Below are positions 1 to 7,225 of a DNA stretch of 14,717 nt, in pieces. A program made the translations under genes and the position numbers. Source of the stretch: Rhizobiaceae bacterium (GTDB lineage Bacteria > Pseudomonadota > Alphaproteobacteria > Rhizobiales > Rhizobiaceae); contig JAGWJK010000018.1 in assembly GCA_028865845.1 (NCBI GenBank), positions 1 through 14,717 on the forward strand. The letters run 5' to 3'. Numbering within the stretch: position 1 is the stretch's first letter; each line of letters opens with the position of its first letter. The notes beneath the pieces are model-generated. The model searched no databases. It had not been told where the DNA came from and saw only the letters and a list, made by a program, of their open reading frames with translations.

Positions 1-280
1 AGACGGCGCTCTGGCAGGACGGCGAGAGGCTGGCGCTATGTTGCTGCAGGCAGGTCAGCGCCGCCATGCCACCCGGCTGGACGCCCGAGCATTGCGCCAT
101 GAAATCGGACCGGCAGGCAGACTTAATGGCATTGCGTTGTGCATCCGTCGGCTGCTGCGCATGCGCCATGCCGACAGAAAGAAGCAGCAGCCAAAACAGG
201 CTGAACAAGACCATATCCACAGATGCAAGAGAATGCCGGCCGCGAGCTGCGATCGCCAGAAAAGACGCAGATTTCCGCAT
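1..280 (-). CDS. Secreted cysteine-rich repeat protein, C-terminus cut by the window edge
   Basis: An open frame runs from an ATG at 280 leftwards off the window with no stop; 93 codons are visible. A purine-rich GGGGGAAAC lies just upstream of the ATG. Residues 23-41 form a typical signal peptide: a hydrophobic run FSLFWLLLLSVG ending AHA before QQ, so the mature protein is probably periplasmic. A second in-frame ATG at 214 starts exactly at this signal and could be the real start. After the signal, cysteines sit at about residues 56, 64, 77 and 89, with the pattern C-SDF-C-SGVQPGG-CLQ-LSPSC. This resembles the bacterial members of the cysteine-rich repeat family (Cys_rich_FGFR-like), which have no firmly established function. 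The family assignment is from memory of the pattern; the secreted, disulfide-capable nature is seen directly. Confidence 0.72.
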   Translation of the reverse strand, partial: MRKSASFLAIAARGRHSLASVDMVLFSLFWLLLLSVGMAHAQQPTDAQRNAIKSACRSDFMAQCSGVQPGGMAALTCLQQHSASLSPSCQSAV

Positions 281-679
281 TGTTTCCCCCAATAGAACGC
301 TTTGCGCTTATCGCCTGAACTTGCCGGCCGAGGTAACGAGATCGAAAAAATGAATGAAAGCTACGCGGAGCCGATCCGAAAGGCACCTAAATTTTTCCCT
401 AAATTAGACTAGCAAAAATATTCGCGAGAAGGTAGTCGCGCCGAGTGGAATTCTTCGACGACAGACGAGCCAGGGATATCTCGGGTTACAGGCACCGGTG
501 AAATGGGCCGGCAGCCGATCCACACGACCGCATCCTGTAATGAAAACGTCGTGAAACTGCGTGAGGTCATATGGCATCCGACGGCAGCCGCGACTATTCT
601 CACTGAAAAGCTGGCCTTCCAGCCCATCATGGCTGGCGAGACTTGACCGGCGGCATACGCATCCCGAAGGAGTGCCTGC
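281..679. other. Divergent intergenic region, no gene seen
   Basis: This 399-base stretch separates the minus-strand cysteine-rich gene from the plus-strand oxidoreductase, so it should hold both promoters. An AT-rich patch at 387-425 contains two copies of CCTAAATT. A perfect inverted repeat CCAGCC-N6-GGCTGG lies at 619-636, about 45 bases before the oxidoreductase start. Short open frames exist on both strands, but none has a convincing ribosome binding site or a recognisable product. I could not assign a -35/-10 pair with confidence. Confidence 0.5.
619..636. repeat. Inverted repeat upstream of the oxidoreductase
   Basis: CCAGCC and GGCTGG are perfect 6-base arms around the spacer CATCAT. 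Its centre is about 52 bases before the ATG at 680. It could be a regulator site or a small 5'-leader hairpin, but 6-base GC-rich palindromes also arise by chance in DNA of this composition. Confidence 0.35.
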
Positions 680-1942
680 ATGCAAATCGTGATTGTCGGC
701 GCGGGCGCGGCAGGCATTTCAGCGGCGAAATATCTCGTCTCCCATCATCCAGATCTCGACATCCGGGTTCTTGAAGCTGCATCAAGGCCCGGCGGGCGGG
801 CGCTGAGCGTCAAGCCGCCGCAACTCCGTGGCCAGGCGGTGGATCTTGGATGCGGATGGTTCCATGGCTCGAGGGACAATCTATGGCTGCGCCTGGCGCG
901 CGAGCTCGGCTATGTCATCGACGAGACACCGGCGCCCTGGAACGATCCGACGCGCCGTCTGGTCGCCGACAAAGCGGCCGAGGATGACGCGCAACGGGCG
1001 ATGGCCGATTTTTTTCAGCGCGTCGAAGACTACGACACCAGCAAGGCCGACGCCAGTTGGGCAGCCGTAACACGGCTTGACGATTACTGGCGGCCGCGCT
1101 TCGAAATGGTCACCAATATGCTGAACGGCGCCACTCTCGCCGAGTCCTCGATCGAGGACTATCAACATTATGATCCCGGTCGCGGCCCGGATTTCAGGAC
1201 GCCCACCGGCTACGGCTCCCTGATATCGGCTGTCGCAGCCTCTTTGCCCATCGAATACGATACCGTCGTCGAGACCATAGACCATCGCAATCACAACAAA
1301 GTCCGGATCGTCACCAATCGCGGAACAATGACTGCCGATCGCGTCATCGTGACCGTTTCGACCACGGTCCTTGCCAATGAAAGGATAAGATTCCTTCCGG
1401 CTCTTCCTGCTAAAACGGCAGCCGCGGCCGGCCTGCCGCTCGGGAAAGTCAACAAACTGTTCCTCGCCGTCGATGGCGCCGACGATCTTCCGGTCGACAG
1501 GAGCGCCATCGGGAAGCATGGCGAAGGCGGCAGCGTCGTTTATCAAATCAGGCCCTTCGGCTCCAATGCCATCGAAGCCTATTTCGGTGGCCAGCTTGCG
1601 GAAGACCTTGAAAGAGCAGGCCCGGAAGCCGCGAGGGAATTCACCTCGACCGATCTCGCAGGGCTGTTCGGCAGCAGTTTCCCCGCAAAACTGTCCTCCG
1701 TCGCGATGTCGGGCTGGTGCGGCGATATCAACATCGGAGGCTGCTATTCCTATGCACGCCCCGGCTGCGCGGGCCAACGCCAGATCCTTGCCGAGGCGGT
1801 CGACGAGCGCCTTTTCTTTGCTGGCGAGGCATGCTCGGCTGAGAAGTTCTCGACGGCACATGGCGCCTTCGAAACCGGTGTCGACGCTGCACGTGCCGCC
1901 GTGGCTCGCATTGATACGCCGCTGCATGACCATTCGCGGTAG
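680..1942 (+). CDS. FAD-dependent amine oxidase-type oxidoreductase
   Basis: The 420-residue product has an N-terminal Rossmann FAD-binding motif, GAGAAG (residues 7-12), an acidic residue at the end of the second strand (E32), and then RPGGR (36-40), the usual amine-oxidase/phytoene-desaturase signature. Near the C-terminus, FAGEA (380-384) and STAHGAFETG (391-400) form the second FAD-contacting segment typical of flavin monoamine oxidases. Length and domain order fit a complete single-domain member. The ATG at 680 is preceded by AAGGAG at 667-672. The family oxidises amines or related C-N or C-H bonds with FAD; the substrate cannot be read from the sequence. No signal peptide is evident, so it is probably cytoplasmic. 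The next gene starts 214 bases downstream, so co-transcription is possible but not tight. Confidence 0.85.
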   Translation: MQIVIVGAGAAGISAAKYLVSHHPDLDIRVLEAASRPGGRALSVKPPQLRGQAVDLGCGWFHGSRDNLWLRLARELGYVIDETPAPWNDPTRRLVADKAAEDDAQRAMADFFQRVEDYDTSKADASWAAVTRLDDYWRPRFEMVTNMLNGATLAESSIEDYQHYDPGRGPDFRTPTGYGSLISAVAASLPIEYDTVVETIDHRNHNKVRIVTNRGTMTADRVIVTVSTTVLANERIRFLPALPAKTAAAAGLPLGKVNKLFLAVDGADDLPVDRSAIGKHGEGGSVVYQIRPFGSNAIEAYFGGQLAEDLERAGPEAAREFTSTDLAGLFGSSFPAKLSSVAMSGWCGDINIGGCYSYARPGCAGQRQILAEAVDERLFFAGEACSAEKFSTAHGAFETGVDAARAAVARIDTPLHDHSR

Positions 1943-2156
1943 CGCGCTCGGCTGAGGCGGAAGTCGCTTTTGCGCGACACGCAAAACCGTTCCCCACAAT
2001 GAACGGATTATCGTGAAGCCGCGGCCGTCGTACACATCTCCTCGCCGGCCAGACATGGCCGCCACCAAGCACACGCAAAGCCGAGTAGCACGAAACCCGA
2101 CCGACGCGCATCGCCGATCGCGGAGCCTGCGCCATTGTGAAAACGGAGATCTTGCC

Positions 2157-2693
2157 ATGACCGATTTGACCCTTTCCGAGTCCTCATTTTCTGCGATCAT
2201 CAATCTGCCGATCGAACAGATCGACATTGCGGAGTGGCTGTTCACGCTGCCGGAAGCCGAATATCAACGCTGCTGCCCGCCGGATCACATCGCCTCGGGC
2301 ATCACCTGGACCGATGATGGCCGGCGCATGTCCATCAATGTCGAGACAATCGGCACAGCTTTGGTCGTCCAGCATTATATCGGCGAAATCACCGAACCGC
2401 ATCTTTGCCGCATGGTGTCCCAGTCCGACGTCATCACTGCGAACGGCAGAACGAAGACAGAGGTCATCTGGGAGCTGAGCGTCCGGAAGATCGACGACAA
2501 CAGCTGCGAATACACCAACTTCGTGCATGCCAACGCGACCGAGCATTTCCTGGCCTTCATCGAAGCCCATGGCCAGACGCTGGAGCAGGCGAAAGCTGCA
2601 CGCCAGCAGGCTTCGGGAGACCACAACAGCCGCGAGACCCCTCTTTTCGCCGCAAGCATCGAACGCCGCGCGCGAGCTCGCGCTAAGGCTTGA
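2157..2693 (+). CDS. SRPBCC-like small protein
   Basis: The 178-residue product starts at an ATG at 2157, preceded by GGAG at 2145-2148, 8 bases away. The same frame is open further upstream to 2013, but those 48 extra residues are low-complexity, basic and unlike a protein start, so the downstream ATG is preferred. The body reads like a ligand-binding helix-grip (SRPBCC/START-like) protein: alternating polar and hydrophobic strands such as SINVETIGTALVVQHY and KTEVIWELSVRKI, then a C-terminal helix TEHFLAFIEAHGQTLEQAKAAR. This is a fold-level guess from pattern, not a motif match. The tail is rich in Arg and Ala and overlaps the end of the opposing LysR gene by 11 bases. Its function is unknown. 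Confidence 0.7.
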   Translation: MTDLTLSESSFSAIINLPIEQIDIAEWLFTLPEAEYQRCCPPDHIASGITWTDDGRRMSINVETIGTALVVQHYIGEITEPHLCRMVSQSDVITANGRTKTEVIWELSVRKIDDNSCEYTNFVHANATEHFLAFIEAHGQTLEQAKAARQQASGDHNSRETPLFAASIERRARARAKA

Positions 2694-3606
2694 TCTCCCA
2701 GATCGGCGGCGCGCCGATGCCCCGGCGCAAAACCTCCTGAAACGCCCTTACCTTCGCAGAGGGTTGCGACAAAGCGCGCAGGAGATAGATGCCACCATGG
2801 TCGTCGGCCTCGTCGGGGCCGATCGGCAACATCACCAGGCTTCCCGAAGTGACATCAGGCCCGACGACCCATGTCGGCAGCAGAGCAATACCGATGGCCG
2901 CAAGTGCCGCTCCGCGCAAAGCCTCGAAATCGTCGCTTCTGAACGCATCGGCTGCCCCGGTCAAATCGCGGACGGCCACGCCCAAGACGTCCTTCCAGCC
3001 GAGCAGATCATTGCCGTGCAACTTGTCGAGAAGCCGGTGGCAGGCGAGATCCTCGCGCGACGCCGGCGTGCCATAGCGATCGAGATAGGCTTGCGACGCC
3101 ACAAGAACCCGGCGCTGCGGCGCAAGCTTGGTGGCGATCAGGGAGCTGTCGGTCAGCACGCCAATACGGATGACGACGTCGAGACGCTCCAGCACGGGAT
3201 CGGCAAGCCGCTCCGTGAGGTCAAGCTCGATGCTCAGCCCGGAATGCTCAGCAGTCAGCGCCTCGAGCGCCGGGATGACATAGCGTTTGCCGAAGGTCGG
3301 AAAGCAGGCAATGCGCAGCATGCCGGCGATGGCGCCATCCATCGCGGTGACCTCCGCCCGCATGTCGGTCAAATCATCGAGAATGCGGCAAGCCCGATCG
3401 TAAAGCCGCTGCCCCGCTTCGGTCAGTGCCAGCGCCCGCGTCGAGCGGCTGAGTAGCCGGACTTTCAAATCCTCCTCAAGGGCATCGATTTGCCGCACGA
3501 CCGACGACGGCGTCGTCGACCGGTGGCGAGCGGCACCTGAAAAGCTTTTGGCGCGCACGACGTCAACGAAGACCGAGAGATATTCGGCAAACTTCGGGTC
3601 GTTCAT
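2683..3606 (-). CDS. LysR-family transcriptional regulator
   Basis: This 307-residue protein has the standard LysR layout. A winged helix-turn-helix occupies about residues 5-62 (VRAKSFSGAARHRSTTPSSV followed by a recognition helix and LLSRSTRALALTEAG), then a linker helix, then a two-lobed effector-binding domain from about residue 92. The length is normal for the family. The ATG at 3606 has GGGAG about 6 bases upstream. It resembles the subgroup that often controls a neighbouring oxidoreductase or a divergent gene, but here the gene upstream on the same strand is a second LysR, so no target is obvious. The oxidoreductase and SRPBCC genes that converge on it are possible targets by proximity only. 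The gene ends inside the last codons of the opposing SRPBCC-like gene. Confidence 0.93.
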   Translation of the reverse strand: MNDPKFAEYLSVFVDVVRAKSFSGAARHRSTTPSSVVRQIDALEEDLKVRLLSRSTRALALTEAGQRLYDRACRILDDLTDMRAEVTAMDGAIAGMLRIACFPTFGKRYVIPALEALTAEHSGLSIELDLTERLADPVLERLDVVIRIGVLTDSSLIATKLAPQRRVLVASQAYLDRYGTPASREDLACHRLLDKLHGNDLLGWKDVLGVAVRDLTGAADAFRSDDFEALRGAALAAIGIALLPTWVVGPDVTSGSLVMLPIGPDEADDHGGIYLLRALSQPSAKVRAFQEVLRRGIGAPPIWEIKP

Positions 3607-3731
3607 GCGCTGCTCCCACTTGAGACTGAATCAAAAACATGTGGCAGCGGCCACTATGAGGCTCGCGCAACGAGACCGCAATCAAAGGGCGTCTGCGACC
3701 GCCGTCACAACAGCAATATCCCGCATCGGCG

Positions 3732-4637
3732 CTAGGCAAATTTCTTGTGAACCAAATCCCAGAATTTCTCCGCGATGTCCGCCATTCGCGCCCGCTGCCG
3801 GAAGAGCACGATCTTGACGTCGACGGCCCATTCGTTGGCGCCGGCGACAAGCAGACGGCCGTTCGGCCCGATCTCATCCAACGCGAGGCTTCTCGGTATC
3901 CAGGCAATGCCCTTGCCATCAGCTGCAAGTGCCTTGAGCACCATCGCCAGATGCGAGGTCACCACGGTCGACAGATGGAGTTCGCCGGCTCGACCGGAAA
4001 GACTTGCCGAGAGAATACGACCCATTCCTGAAGTGTCGTCAAAAGCGATGTTGGGAACCGGAGCCTCTGGCGATCCCGGCAAGTCATACAAGGCCCGCCC
4101 TCCGGCATCCTTGCCGGTCACGGGGATCAACTGGTCCGTCGCCAGCTCGACATACTTGAATTCCCTCTCGTCCAGCTGAACTCGGCCGCCGACGCGATGG
4201 TGGCAGAGAAGAAATTGCGCCCGCCCTTCCAGCATCATCTTTTCGCATTCCTTCATATTGTCGGAGAGCAGCCGAATAGGCATCGTCGATGTCGCCGCCC
4301 CGAGATTCTGGATCCATTCCGGAAAGAAGATGAAGGATAAGGCATGCGTCGACGCAAATGTCAGTGTCGACATCGACGCCCGGGATTGATCGAGGTCGCG
4401 GCGCGCGCGCTCAAGCCGGCGATGGATGTCGTTGGCAGCCTCGAGCATGAGTTCGCCCGCCGTCGTCAGCTGCAACCGATGCGTGCTGCGATCGACGAGG
4501 ACAGAACCGCACCACTCTTCGAGGGATTTGATCCGCCGGCCGAAGGCGGGCTGCGTGATATTGCGCCTCTCAGCCGCGCGCGAAAAATTAAGCGTCTCCG
4601 CCAGCGCCTGAAGATCAGCAAGCCAGGCAGTATCCAT
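3732..4637 (-). CDS. LysR-family regulator, divergent from tarD
   Basis: This 301-residue LysR protein has a helix-turn-helix at about residues 4-60, with LNFSRAAERRNITQPAFG, the recognition helix RRIKSLEEW, and VDRSTHRLQLTTAG, followed by the effector domain. The frame is open upstream to 4718, but I choose the ATG at 4637. It begins at the normal LysR N-terminus (MDTAWLADLQALAETL) and has CGGAG just upstream, and the longer version would run through a palindromic operator. The gene is divergent from the D-tartrate dehydratase gene, with palindromes in between. This is the classic arrangement in which a LysR protein senses the substrate, activates the enzyme gene and represses itself. The inferred role is tartrate-responsive regulator of tarD; the effector is not proven. 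Confidence 0.92.
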   Translation of the reverse strand: MDTAWLADLQALAETLNFSRAAERRNITQPAFGRRIKSLEEWCGSVLVDRSTHRLQLTTAGELMLEAANDIHRRLERARRDLDQSRASMSTLTFASTHALSFIFFPEWIQNLGAATSTMPIRLLSDNMKECEKMMLEGRAQFLLCHHRVGGRVQLDEREFKYVELATDQLIPVTGKDAGGRALYDLPGSPEAPVPNIAFDDTSGMGRILSASLSGRAGELHLSTVVTSHLAMVLKALAADGKGIAWIPRSLALDEIGPNGRLLVAGANEWAVDVKIVLFRQRARMADIAEKFWDLVHKKFA

Positions 4638-4654
4638 GCTGCACTCCGACCATA

Positions 4655-4669
4655 ATGCCAAATCGGCAT
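4655..4669. promoter_or_regulatory. Proximal LysR-type palindrome ATGCC-N5-GGCAT
   Basis: This is a perfect 5-base inverted repeat, ATGCC AAATC GGCAT, with the T-N11-A core typical of LysR sites. It lies 18 bases upstream of the LysR start codon at 4637, within its leader or promoter, where binding would suit autorepression. The same arms and spacing recur at 4739-4753. Confidence 0.65.
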
Positions 4670-4738
4670 CGACCTTATCTGATATTAACTCGAAATTGGC
4701 AATTTCCTGGCATTTCACTCAAGATTCTTCGACTTTCC

Positions 4739-4753
4739 ATGCCGAATTGGCAT
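4739..4753. promoter_or_regulatory. Distal LysR-type palindrome ATGCC-N5-GGCAT
   Basis: This is a second perfect copy of the palindrome, ATGCC GAATT GGCAT. It is centred 84 bases from the first copy, about eight DNA turns. It lies upstream of the tarD promoter, in the place expected for the high-affinity recognition site of a LysR activator. Confidence 0.7.
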
Positions 4754-4765
4754 TGATAGTGCTCT

Positions 4766-4804
4766 AATCGGCATTGGAGCGAAGCGCTCTCTGCTCGCTA
4801 TAAA
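4766..4804 (+). promoter_or_regulatory. Probable tarD promoter with activator half-site
   Basis: A half-site AATCGGCAT (4766-4774) repeats the right arm of the palindrome exactly 21 bases (two turns) downstream of the arm at 4749. A -10-like TATAAA lies at 4799-4804. The nearest -35-like sequence, TTGGAG (4774-4779), is poor and spaced 19 bases, as expected for a promoter that needs an activator. Transcription would start near 4811, leaving about 64 bases before the ATG at 4875. Confidence 0.5.
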
Positions 4805-4874
4805 GAGTCTATCCGGTGGTGCGTTTTGTCTCACCTTGCCGCCTAATTCGAATTTCAGCCTTTTGGAGCACGCC

Positions 4875-6038
4875 ATGCGCATCGTCGACGTTTGCGAAGT
4901 CACCAAACCCATCGCTTCGCCCATCCGCAACGCCTACATCGACTTCAGCAAGATGACCGCGAGCCTTGTCGCTGTCGTGACCGACGTTGTTCGCGACGGC
5001 CGCCGGGTCGTCGGCTATGGCTTCAACTCCAACGGCCGTTACGGACAAGGCGGATTGATCCGCGAACGGTTCAGAAACAGAATCCTCGAAGCGGCGCCGG
5101 AAAGCCTGCTGAACGACGCTGACACCAATCTCGATCCGCACAGGATCTGGGCCGCGATGATGATGAACGAGAAGCCCGGTGGGCATGGCGAGCGCTCCGT
5201 CGCCGTGGGCACGATCGACATGGCCGTGTGGGACGCCGTCGCCAAGATCGAGGGCAAGCCGTTGTTCCGGCTTCTTGCCGAGATGAAGGGCATAGAAGCC
5301 AATCCGAAGGTTTTCGTTTATGCCGCCGGTGGTTACTATTATCCCGGCAAGGACAATGGCGCGCTGCGGGCGGAGATGCGAAGCTATGTCGACCGCGGCT
5401 ATACCGTCGTGAAGATGAAGATCGGCGGCGCGTCGATCGACGAAGACAGGGGCCGCATCGAGGCCGTACTTGAAGAAATCGGCTCCGAAGCGCGGCTCGC
5501 AGTTGATGCCAATGGTCGTTTCGATCTGGAAACCGGCATCGCCTATGCCAAGATGCTGCGGCACTATCCGCTGTTCTGGTATGAGGAAATCGGCGATCCA
5601 CTGGATTATGGACTGCAGGCCGCCATGTCGGAATTCTATGATGCTCCGATGGCGACGGGAGAAAATCTCTTCTCGCACCAGGACGCCCGCAATCTGCTTC
5701 GCTACGGCGGAATGCGTCCTGACCGGGATTTCCTGCAATTCGACTGCGCCCTTTCCTACGGTCTCGTCGAATATCTGCGCACGCTTGATGTGCTTCGGCA
5801 GTTCGGCTGGTCGCCCACCCGCTGTGTCCCGCATGGCGGCCACCAGATGTCGTTGAACATCGCCGCAGGCCTCGGCCTTGGCGGCAATGAAAGCTACCCC
5901 GATCTCTTCCAGCCCTACGGCGGCTTTCCCGATGGCGTGAAGGTGATTGACGGCCACATCACCATGCCGGAGCTGCCGGGCATCGGTTTCGAAGGCAAGG
6001 CCGATCTGATCAAGGTCATGCGCGAACTCGCCGAATAG
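4875..6038 (+). CDS. tarD: D-tartrate dehydratase (enolase superfamily)
   Basis: The 387-residue product matches, along its whole length as I remember it, the structurally characterised Bradyrhizobium TarD, which dehydrates D-tartrate to oxaloacetate with Mg2+. Enolase-superfamily catalytic groups are all present: the KMK motif (K180, K182 as base), metal ligands D211 (VDANGR), E237 (WYEE) and E263 (TGEN), and H320 in PHGGHQ. Each is displaced by two from the TarD numbering I recall (184, 213, 239, 265, 322). The start is the ATG at 4875 with GGAG at 4865-4868; the frame opens earlier at 4836, but that extension has no equivalent. The enzyme should be cytoplasmic and allow growth on D-tartrate. 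A divergent LysR gene and operators sit upstream. No tartrate transporter is visible in the window. Confidence 0.93.
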   Translation: MRIVDVCEVTKPIASPIRNAYIDFSKMTASLVAVVTDVVRDGRRVVGYGFNSNGRYGQGGLIRERFRNRILEAAPESLLNDADTNLDPHRIWAAMMMNEKPGGHGERSVAVGTIDMAVWDAVAKIEGKPLFRLLAEMKGIEANPKVFVYAAGGYYYPGKDNGALRAEMRSYVDRGYTVVKMKIGGASIDEDRGRIEAVLEEIGSEARLAVDANGRFDLETGIAYAKMLRHYPLFWYEEIGDPLDYGLQAAMSEFYDAPMATGENLFSHQDARNLLRYGGMRPDRDFLQFDCALSYGLVEYLRTLDVLRQFGWSPTRCVPHGGHQMSLNIAAGLGLGGNESYPDLFQPYGGFPDGVKVIDGHITMPELPGIGFEGKADLIKVMRELAE

Positions 6039-6200
6039 CGCGGCCTGCTGCACCTCCCATCGTCGCCGTCCTGCTGGAAGCTTCAAAAGACCTCGATCGA
6101 TCGGGCAAAGATACCTGTCGATTGGTCCCGGGCCGTGCTAGGCTCGCGCTTTCTTCCAAGGGGTGGGCTTCATGGCAATACGCGGCATGGGAGATCCGGC

Positions 6201-7097
6201 GTGACCGGCAGCTACGATGGCGCGGTGATCGGCGAGCGTTTCCAGCTCGGTACCGCTCCGACCTTGCTGACGCGCACCGCTTCGGTCGCCCCCATCGGGT
6301 TTACCCGCCTGCGCAGCGATCGCGGTCATGTCCGGGCCAGGGACGTGCCTTTCGAGGCCGCCTATTCCTTTCATGTTGTCCTGCGGCCGGTCGCGGCAGA
6401 TCTTTGGATCGACGGTCGGCACACATTCGCAGCCACCGCCACGGTGGGTGATACCTTTCTGTTCAATCTCGGCCGCAACCCGGTGTCGGAGCTGCATGGC
6501 GCCTTCGATATCCTGCGCTTCTACATCTCGCAGGAAAGCCTGGATGAGCTCGCCTTCGATTGCGGCCAACGCCATGCCATGCGCCTGGAAACGTCGCGAC
6601 TGGGCGCTCATGATCCCGTCATGCTCGGCCTCGCGCAGGCACTGGTTGATCGTGTCGAGCGAGGAAACGAGCGTAGCGCGCTCTTCATCGATCATATCGG
6701 CCTTGCTTTTCATGCCCATGTCGCCGAGGTCTACGGCAGAGCGGGGCCACCTTCGCACAGGACGATCGGTCATCTGGCGCCGTGGCAGCTTCGTCGCGCC
6801 ATCGATCACATGATTGCCCATATCGACGGCGATCCGACCATCGCCGAGCTCGCCGGAGAATGCGGCCTGTCTTCCGGCTATTTTGCCCGCGCGTTTCGCC
6901 AGACGGTCGGCTTGACGCCGCACCAGTGGCTGATGCGGCGACGGGTGGAGCACGCCCGCGAACTGCTGCTGCATGGGCGGCTGGAGCTGGCGGCGATCGC
7001 CGCCGCATGCGGCTTCGTGGACCAGAGCCATTTTACCCGGGTATTTGCGCGCTTCGAAGGACAGAGCCCCGGTCGTTGGCGGCAGCGACACCGGTGA
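6201..7097 (+). CDS. AraC-family transcriptional regulator
   Basis: The product has 298 residues if started at the GTG at 6201, which has GGGAG at 6189-6193. An upstream GTG at 6135 is in frame but lacks a good ribosome site. Residues about 1-180 form a sensing domain of the type found in AraC activators with an N-terminal beta-rich ligand-binding part. Residues about 195-295 form the AraC DNA-binding domain, with two helix-turn-helices at about 214-235 (TIAELAGECGLSSGYFARAF) and 263-284 (AAIAAACGFVDQSHFTRVF), then the conserved GQSPGRWR end. It precedes, on the same strand, the hydrolase and the small isomerase-like gene and is the natural candidate for their regulator. The gap to the hydrolase is 128 bases, so the hydrolase may have its own promoter. 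Confidence 0.9.
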   Translation: MTGSYDGAVIGERFQLGTAPTLLTRTASVAPIGFTRLRSDRGHVRARDVPFEAAYSFHVVLRPVAADLWIDGRHTFAATATVGDTFLFNLGRNPVSELHGAFDILRFYISQESLDELAFDCGQRHAMRLETSRLGAHDPVMLGLAQALVDRVERGNERSALFIDHIGLAFHAHVAEVYGRAGPPSHRTIGHLAPWQLRRAIDHMIAHIDGDPTIAELAGECGLSSGYFARAFRQTVGLTPHQWLMRRRVEHARELLLHGRLELAAIAAACGFVDQSHFTRVFARFEGQSPGRWRQRHR

Positions 7098-7225
7098 AGG
7101 CGGCGCCGCGGACACGGTATTCTTCAAAACGCCTGGTTGCCTTTATCCAATACACCTCAGGAAGCCGGATCGATAATCGCCTCCGAAAGGGTCGCTCATA
7201 ACGGCGCGCCCTCACGGAGGACGCC

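Noticed and set aside
2013..2156. An N-terminal extension of the SRPBCC-like gene
   Set aside because: It is basic, low-complexity sequence without a ribosome site; the ATG at 2157 has GGAG at good spacing.
881..2245. A long open frame on the minus strand opposite the oxidoreductase
   Set aside because: It mirrors a well-supported flavoprotein gene, shows no domain motif, and is the kind of antisense frame common in high-GC DNA.
2527..3456. A 309-codon plus-strand frame across the first LysR gene
   Set aside because: It is antisense to a standard LysR protein, and its product is Arg/Gln-rich low-complexity sequence.
4638..4718. An N-terminal extension of the tarD-linked LysR gene
   Set aside because: It would encode 27 non-family residues and run across an operator palindrome; the ATG at 4637 matches the normal LysR start.
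4777..4789. A hairpin GAGCG-AAG-CGCTC near the tarD promoter
   Set aside because: It is a short stem with a three-base loop inside the likely core promoter; chance is a sufficient explanation.
4809..6086. A 425-codon open frame antisense to tarD
   Set aside because: The plus strand encodes a complete enzyme with all catalytic residues; the antisense product is His/Asp/Ala-rich and has no recognisable fold.
6138..7127. A 329-codon open frame antisense to the AraC gene
   Set aside because: It is a shadow of a gene with two clear helix-turn-helix motifs; no ribosome site or motif supports it.
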